DNA of 9,752 nucleotides, taken from Balneolaceae bacterium. Lineage in GTDB: Bacteria > Bacteroidota > Rhodothermia > Balneolales > Balneolaceae. The stretch lies in contig SLAU01000306.1 in the NCBI GenBank assembly GCA_007126675.1, positions 1 through 9,752 on the forward strand, written 5' to 3'. The notes beneath the pieces are model-generated. The model saw nothing but the letters and a program-made list of their open reading frames with translations. It did not search any database and was not told where the DNA came from. This document shows positions 5,548 to 9,752 of the stretch, one piece after another (position 1 is the first letter of the stretch; each line of letters opens with the position of its first letter). The translations under genes were made by a program, and so were the position numbers.

Positions 5548-7005
5548 ATGAATTACAAATACTACCAACATATAATAACATTAATAGTAGCATTTGCACT
5601 ATTTACTGCCGGTACTGCAATGGCTGGAGTCCAAAATGATCAGGACGAACAGAATGCTCCAATCGATGATCTGGTGAGAATTTCATTCCCGGTTGACTTT
5701 GAAGATCAAACCATTGACTGGGATAATGTATTCTTTGGTTTTGAAGGTGCTCATGCCGATGTAATTGAAAATCCTTACCAGGATGAAAATAATGACAGCG
5801 AATATGTAGGGCGAATGATCAAGGATGCTGAGATATACTGGGCTGGGGCATTTTTTCTATCAGAGGAAACCTTCTATTTCGATGATGAAAATAACACTAT
5901 TACCATGGATGTTTGGTCACCTCGCGCAAATGTTGGAATCAACATGAAGCTTGAACAATCAGATGGTTCGGCCGATTTTGATTCTTTTGCAGTTACTTCA
6001 ACAAGCGAAGAGTGGGAAACCATGACCTGGAGTTATAGCGGTGTGAATGTGAATATTGACTGGGATCAAATTACGTTGATCTTTGATTTTCATGAAGGCC
6101 AAAACGGAGATGGCGGATATGACTGGACCTGGTATTTCGATAATATAACAGTAAATGCGGGTGATCCCGATGGTGATCGGCCGGAAGGACCGGGTACACC
6201 TGAAGATCTGCATCCATTATCGCTTCCACTTGATTTTGAAGATGAAGATTTTAATTGGAATTTTGCCTTTTTTGGTTTTGAAGGTGGCGATTTAAGCCGT
6301 GTAGGAAATCCTGATGTAACTGATGATAACGACAGTAATTGGGTAGGAAGAATGGTTAAAGGTTCAGGACCGTTCTGGGCCGGTGCATTTATGCATATTG
6401 ATGAGCCATTTACCATTGACCAGGAAGCTCCATATTTCTCAATGAAAGTCTGGTCACCAAGAAGTAATGTACCTGTACTGATGAAGATTGAACAACAGGA
6501 TGGTGATGCGGAGTTTGAAATAGTACAAAATACTATAACCAGTGAGGAATGGGAAGTTATGACCTGGGACATGAGTGGTGCCGGGCACATAACACAGTGG
6601 GATGTAGTTACAATGATATTCGATTTCCAGGATGGAGCTGTTGGAGATGGTGGTGAAAATTTCACCTGGTACATTGATGATCTTGAAATTAATGTTGATG
6701 AAACTGCTACTTCAACTGAAGATTTCTATACTGAAGCTCCACATAGTTTCAATCTTTATCAAAACTATCCAAACCCATTCAACCCAACTACTCAAATTCA
6801 GTTTGATGTACCGGCACAATCTGAATTGTCTGTTGAGGTATATAGTATTACAGGTCAGCGGGTAGCCGTATTGGCAAACGGAACATATCAGGCCGGCCAG
6901 CATACGGTGAGTTTCGATGCAAGTAACTTATCAAGCGGTGTTTACTTTTATCGATTAAATGCAGGCTCATTTGTTCAAACCCAAAAGATGACACTGGTTA
7001 AGTAA
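5548..7005 (+). CDS. T9SS-sorted secreted protein with two tandem beta-sandwich-like modules
   Basis: This 485-residue protein has a signal peptide (hydrophobic about 9-22, likely cut AMA|G27), two homologous modules of roughly 160 residues and a type A T9SS sorting domain. Module 1 (about 45-203) and module 2 (225-383) share FEDxxxxWxxxFFGFEG, YVGRM/WVGRM, WAGAF, VWSPRxNV, SEEWExMTW and W(Y)xDxI landmarks, showing internal duplication. The pattern resembles non-catalytic modules appended to glycoside hydrolases; no catalytic domain is present. The tail (399-485) has NYPNPFNPTT, a SGVYFYRL strand and final MTLVK, so the product should cross the outer membrane by T9SS and be released or anchored. 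A TTG six bases upstream is in frame, but the ATG at 5548 is the better start; no Shine-Dalgarno is seen. The protein is rich in Asp/Glu and Trp. It may bind polysaccharide or act in adhesion; the ligand is unknown. Confidence 0.9.
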   Translation: MNYKYYQHIITLIVAFALFTAGTAMAGVQNDQDEQNAPIDDLVRISFPVDFEDQTIDWDNVFFGFEGAHADVIENPYQDENNDSEYVGRMIKDAEIYWAGAFFLSEETFYFDDENNTITMDVWSPRANVGINMKLEQSDGSADFDSFAVTSTSEEWETMTWSYSGVNVNIDWDQITLIFDFHEGQNGDGGYDWTWYFDNITVNAGDPDGDRPEGPGTPEDLHPLSLPLDFEDEDFNWNFAFFGFEGGDLSRVGNPDVTDDNDSNWVGRMVKGSGPFWAGAFMHIDEPFTIDQEAPYFSMKVWSPRSNVPVLMKIEQQDGDAEFEIVQNTITSEEWEVMTWDMSGAGHITQWDVVTMIFDFQDGAVGDGGENFTWYIDDLEINVDETATSTEDFYTEAPHSFNLYQNYPNPFNPTTQIQFDVPAQSELSVEVYSITGQRVAVLANGTYQAGQHTVSFDASNLSSGVYFYRLNAGSFVQTQKMTLVK

Positions 7006-7032
7006 ATTCTTAGCACATTATTCTTTTCTTTT

Positions 7033-7073
7033 AAAACTGATGTATCCTGAAAATGGTTGCATCAGTTTTTTTA
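7033..7073 (+). terminator. Rho-independent terminator of the T9SS protein gene
   Basis: AAAACTGATG (7033-7042) pairs perfectly with CATCAGTTTT (7060-7069) across a 17-base loop, followed by a T-run to 7072. It starts 27 bases after the stop codon and separates this transcript from katG. Confidence 0.85.
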
Positions 7074-7152
7074 TTCTAGATTGCCCATCTACTTCTCTCT
7101 CATTTATAACTCTAATCATCCATACTTTTTATTACTGCCACATAAGCGGTTC

Positions 7153-7180
7153 CGATAAATATGATAATATCTTTCTATCG
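7153..7180. promoter_or_regulatory. Nested palindrome upstream of katG, possible regulator site
   Basis: CGATA (7153-7157) and TATCG (7176-7180) form an outer dyad around an inner palindrome GATAATATC (7163-7171), with spacers of 5 and 4 bases. The inner GATA-A-TATC core recalls Fur/PerR-type sites, though its flanks match only partly as a 7-1-7 box. It lies about 56 bases upstream of the candidate katG -35. PerR, OxyR or Fur control of katG is common in bacteria, but the regulator here is not known. Confidence 0.35.
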
Positions 7181-7235
7181 TAACAATGGAAAAATTGGTT
7201 TCAGGAATTGGTATGTTTATAACAAAGTTTAATTA

Positions 7236-7263
7236 TTGACAACCATAACATTTAATCTAATAT
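7236..7263 (+). promoter_or_regulatory. Candidate katG promoter placing the transcript start at the ATG
   Basis: TTGACA (7236-7241), a perfect -35 hexamer, is followed after 16 bases by TAATAT (7258-7263). The ATG of katG begins at 7270, seven bases past the -10, which is where transcription would be expected to start. No Shine-Dalgarno precedes the ATG. Taken together this suggests a leaderless katG mRNA, unless the real promoter lies further upstream. Confidence 0.45.
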
Positions 7264-7269
7264 CAAAGC

Positions 7270-9516
7270 ATGGGTAAGAAAGAGAATCAAAACACGGGAA
7301 ATAAAGCAACCACATACCAGGTGAACGAAGGCAGTAAATGCCCGTTCCATAATGGATCAGCCCGCAGCCGGGTAAATGAAGGAGCAAAAATCCGCGAGTG
7401 GTGGCCCAACAAACTGAACCTGAATATTTTGCGCCAGCATTCTTCCAAATCTGACCCGATGGGAGAAGATTTTGATTATGCTGAAGAGTTTAGCAAGCTC
7501 GACCTTGCAGAAGTAAAGAAAGACCTTGCAGAACTGATGACCGATTCGCAGGACTGGTGGCCGGCCGATTATGGGCACTATGGTCCATTCATGATTCGGA
7601 TGGCATGGCACAGTGCCGGAACCTATCGTGTAGTGGATGGCCGCGGTGGCGGTGCCACAGGGAACCAGCGTTTTGCCCCGCTGAACAGCTGGCCCGATAA
7701 CGTAAACCTTGATCGAGCAAGATTACTGCTGTGGCCGGTTAAGCAAAAATATGGCAGAAAACTGTCCTGGGCTGACCTGATGATTCTCGCCGGAAACGTA
7801 GCGCTTGAAACGATGGGCTTTGAAACGTTTGGTTTTGCAGGCGGACGTGAAGATGTATGGGAGCCGGAAGATGATATTTACTGGGGATCGGAAGGTGAAT
7901 GGCTTGCAAGCCAGCGTCATACCGACGATGGTACTCTCGAAGAACCTCTGGGTGCCGACCACATGGGATTGATTTACGTGAATCCGGAAGGTCCTGATGG
8001 AGAACCCGATCCTAAAAAAGCGGCTCACTTTATTCGACAAACATTTGCACGTATGGCGATGAATGATGAAGAAACGGTTGCTTTGATTGCCGGCGGACAC
8101 ACCTTCGGAAAAACACACGGCGCAGCACTTGAAGAGCATCTTGGCCCTGAGCCTGAAGCCGCCCCGATTGAAAACATGGGTATTGGCTGGATGAATGAAT
8201 ATGAAAGTGGTAAAGCGGAGCATACCATCACCAGCGGCCTGGAGGGAGCATGGACCGAAACTCCCACCGAATGGAGCAACAACTTTTTCAAAAACCTGTT
8301 CGAGTTTGAGTGGGAAAAATACCAGGGGCCCGGTGGTAAGTGGCAGTGGAGGCCAAAAGATGGAGCAGGTGAAGGTCTTGTTCCTGATGCGCATGATCCG
8401 GAGAAAAAGCACGCTCCGTTTATGCTGACAACCGACTTGTCACTGAAAGAAGATCCTGCCTACGAAAAAATCTCCAGAAGGTTTTATGAAAACCCGGATG
8501 AGTTTGCCGATGCGTTTGCACGTGCATGGTTTAAATTGACTCACCGCGACATGGGTCCAAAATCGCTTTACCTTGGACCAGAAGTGCCGGAAGAGGAAAT
8601 GTTGTGGCAGGATCCATTGCCGGAAGCAGATTACGACATGATCGATGAGAAAGATATTGATGCGCTGAAATCTGAAATCCTTGATTCAGGTCTATCAGTA
8701 TCAGAGCTTGTTTCAACCGCATGGGCTTCTGCTTCAACGTTCCGTGCATCAGATAAACGAGGCGGCGCAAATGGTGCGCGAATCCGTTTGGCACCGCAAA
8801 ATGAGTGGGAAGTAAACAACCCGAAACAGCTGGCCAAAGTGCTTGATGCACTCGAAGCGATTCAGAAGAAGTTTAACGATTCGCAAAGCGGAAATAAGCA
8901 GGTATCACTGGCTGATCTGATTGTGCTTGGTGGTGTGGCTGCTATTGAAGAAGCTGCACGAAATGCAGGGCACGATATCACCGTACCGTTTACTCCCGGA
9001 CGAGTGGATGCCACTCAGGAGCAAACCGATGTGGAATCATTCGACTGGCTTGAACCGCCTGCTGATGCATTCCGTAATTATTTTGCTGCAAAGCACAACA
9101 CCAGTGCGGAAGAGATGCTTGTGGACAAAGCTCAGCTTATGTCACTGACACCACCGGAAATGACGGTGCTTGTTGGTGGAATGAGAGTACTGAACACCAA
9201 CTACAACAATTCGAAGCATGGTGTATTCACAGATAATCCCGGTACACTTACCAACGATTTCTTTGTGAACCTGCTGGATATGAATCTGACCTGGCAGGCA
9301 ACCACCGATAAGCAGGATGTGTTTGTTGGCAGCGACCGTAAAACCGGTGAACCAAAATGGAGCGGAACACGAGCAGATCTGATTTTCGGATCAAACTCTG
9401 AACTACGCGCACTTGCCGAAGTGTATGGTGCCGGTGATTCGCAGGAGAAGTTCCTGAACGACTTTGTAAACGCCTGGAACAAAGTGATGAATCTTGACCG
9501 GTTTGATCTGAAGTAA
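7270..9516 (+). CDS. katG: Catalase-peroxidase KatG
   Basis: This bifunctional heme enzyme converts hydrogen peroxide to water and oxygen and also acts as a peroxidase, in the cytoplasm; no signal peptide is present. At 748 residues it has the normal length, with the active N-terminal peroxidase domain (to about 440) and the heme-free C-terminal copy (about 455-748). The distal site reads IRMAWHSAGTYR (R110, W113, H114). The proximal heme ligand is H277 in GGHTFGKTHG, with W328 near it. The Trp-Tyr-Met adduct that gives catalase activity should be W113, Y236 (IYVNPEGPDG) and M262 (RMAMNDEE). The mobile arginine R426 (THRDMGP) and S322 (ITSGLEGAW, equivalent to the Ser315 of the tuberculosis enzyme) are kept. 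The ATG at 7270 is the only reasonable start, giving a typical short leader ending in WWPNKLNLNIL. It is monocistronic, with its own promoter-like sequence and a terminator. Confidence 0.98.
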   Translation: MGKKENQNTGNKATTYQVNEGSKCPFHNGSARSRVNEGAKIREWWPNKLNLNILRQHSSKSDPMGEDFDYAEEFSKLDLAEVKKDLAELMTDSQDWWPADYGHYGPFMIRMAWHSAGTYRVVDGRGGGATGNQRFAPLNSWPDNVNLDRARLLLWPVKQKYGRKLSWADLMILAGNVALETMGFETFGFAGGREDVWEPEDDIYWGSEGEWLASQRHTDDGTLEEPLGADHMGLIYVNPEGPDGEPDPKKAAHFIRQTFARMAMNDEETVALIAGGHTFGKTHGAALEEHLGPEPEAAPIENMGIGWMNEYESGKAEHTITSGLEGAWTETPTEWSNNFFKNLFEFEWEKYQGPGGKWQWRPKDGAGEGLVPDAHDPEKKHAPFMLTTDLSLKEDPAYEKISRRFYENPDEFADAFARAWFKLTHRDMGPKSLYLGPEVPEEEMLWQDPLPEADYDMIDEKDIDALKSEILDSGLSVSELVSTAWASASTFRASDKRGGANGARIRLAPQNEWEVNNPKQLAKVLDALEAIQKKFNDSQSGNKQVSLADLIVLGGVAAIEEAARNAGHDITVPFTPGRVDATQEQTDVESFDWLEPPADAFRNYFAAKHNTSAEEMLVDKAQLMSLTPPEMTVLVGGMRVLNTNYNNSKHGVFTDNPGTLTNDFFVNLLDMNLTWQATTDKQDVFVGSDRKTGEPKWSGTRADLIFGSNSELRALAEVYGAGDSQEKFLNDFVNAWNKVMNLDRFDLK

Positions 9517-9540
9517 GGATCATCACACAATCTGAAAATC

Positions 9541-9580
9541 AAAATGGCTGGCCTGAGCAATCGGGTCAGCCATTTTTTTT
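9541..9580 (+). terminator. Rho-independent terminator of katG
   Basis: AAAATGGCTG (9541-9550) pairs with CAGCCATTTT (9567-9576). The stem is extended by a G-T wobble and two G-C pairs to 13 bp around a loop of about 10 bases, and eight T run through 9580. It begins 24 bases past the katG stop and is a textbook intrinsic terminator. Confidence 0.9.
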
Positions 9581-9594
9581 GAAACGATCTCCAA

Positions 9595-9736
9595 TCTCGT
9601 TCCACTGCTCTGCTTTGGAACGCCCTTCAGCAGAGCTGTCAAATGGTCTGTTCCACCGCAGAGCGGATGGAACAAGAAATATAATAGGCAGGCGGATGGA
9701 ACGAGATATAAGCCAGGTAGAGCGGATAGAACAAGA
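9595..9736. repeat. Cluster of GCGGATGGAACAAGA-type direct and inverted repeats
   Basis: Three direct copies of a 15-mer lie at 9663-9677 (GCGGATGGAACAAGA), 9692-9706 (one change) and 9722-9736 (one change), with a 29-30 base period and poorly conserved spacers. An inverted relative, TCTCGTTCCACTGCTCTGC, is at 9595-9613. TGTTCCA-CCGC (9649-9659) pairs with GCGG-A-TGGAACA (9663-9674) as a hairpin with an AGA loop and one bulged A. GCTCTGC (9607-9613) pairs with GCAGAGC (9630-9636). No gene is seen in 9517-9752. This is intergenic repeat DNA and may continue past the window edge. Confidence 0.6.
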
Positions 9737-9752
9737 CGAAGACAATCACTCA

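Noticed and set aside
7723..8412. 229-residue open frame on the minus strand opposite katG
   Set aside because: It lies wholly within the certain katG coding region and shows no domain or ribosome binding site; it is a shadow of codon bias.
9663..9736. CRISPR array from three repeats at 29-30 base spacing
   Set aside because: Repeat cores are only about 15 bases, each copy has changes, the intervals are too short to hold spacers of normal size, and no cas gene is present.
1..9752. tRNA, rRNA, insertion sequence or prophage genes
   Set aside because: All long frames are accounted for by the five listed genes; no transposase or integrase frame, tRNA cloverleaf or rRNA-like segment was seen.

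Overview
The window looks like chromosomal DNA from an FCB-group bacterium, most likely Balneolota/Rhodothermota or a close Bacteroidota relative. The main evidence is a secreted protein ending in a type IX secretion (T9SS) sorting domain with the signature NYPNPFNPTT and a C-terminal MTLVK. Exported proteins mature at Gln or Gly after AxA/AxS-type sites, most genes lack a clear Shine-Dalgarno sequence, and base composition is moderate. The genus cannot be fixed from this sequence.

Layout from left to right. (1) Positions 1-326: the left edge holds the probable first 11 codons of a minus-strand gene with an excellent Shine-Dalgarno. That Shine-Dalgarno lies in one arm of a perfect 11-bp inverted repeat, which may also act as a plus-strand terminator. 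A 22-nt palindrome and a TATAAT box lie upstream of the gene. (2) 327-563, minus: a 78-residue protein with a SEC-C metal-binding motif, one membrane segment and a Cys/His-rich tail. (3) 564-832: no gene, but several strong inverted repeats. (4) 833-5162, minus: a two-gene operon of exported amidohydrolase-family proteins. The first encodes two fused amidohydrolase domains (990 aa). The second (454 aa) overlaps it by 8 nt. Of the three amidohydrolase domains, only the C-terminal half of the 990-aa protein keeps a full set of metal ligands. (5) 5163-5547: a divergent regulatory region with two 7-1-7 palindromes resembling Fur-family boxes, 21 bp apart, and a 5' leader with competing stems. (6) 5548-7005, plus: a T9SS cargo protein made of two copies of a beta-sandwich-like module and no catalytic domain, followed by a terminator. 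(7) 7270-9516, plus: katG, a complete catalase-peroxidase with all key heme-pocket residues, preceded by a promoter-like sequence so close to the ATG that the mRNA may be leaderless, and followed by a strong terminator. (8) 9581-9752: repeat-rich intergenic DNA with GCGGATGGAACAAGA-type direct and inverted repeats.

The genes do not form one evident pathway. The exported amidohydrolases and the T9SS protein are envelope or extracellular functions expressed divergently from one control region. KatG is a cytoplasmic peroxide-detoxifying enzyme with its own promoter and terminator. No mobile element, CRISPR array, tRNA or rRNA was recognised. I did not find a clearly new multi-gene system. The strongest leads are the paired degenerate/intact amidohydrolase architecture, the phased Fur-like boxes, the SEC-C membrane protein, and the leader and repeat structures.
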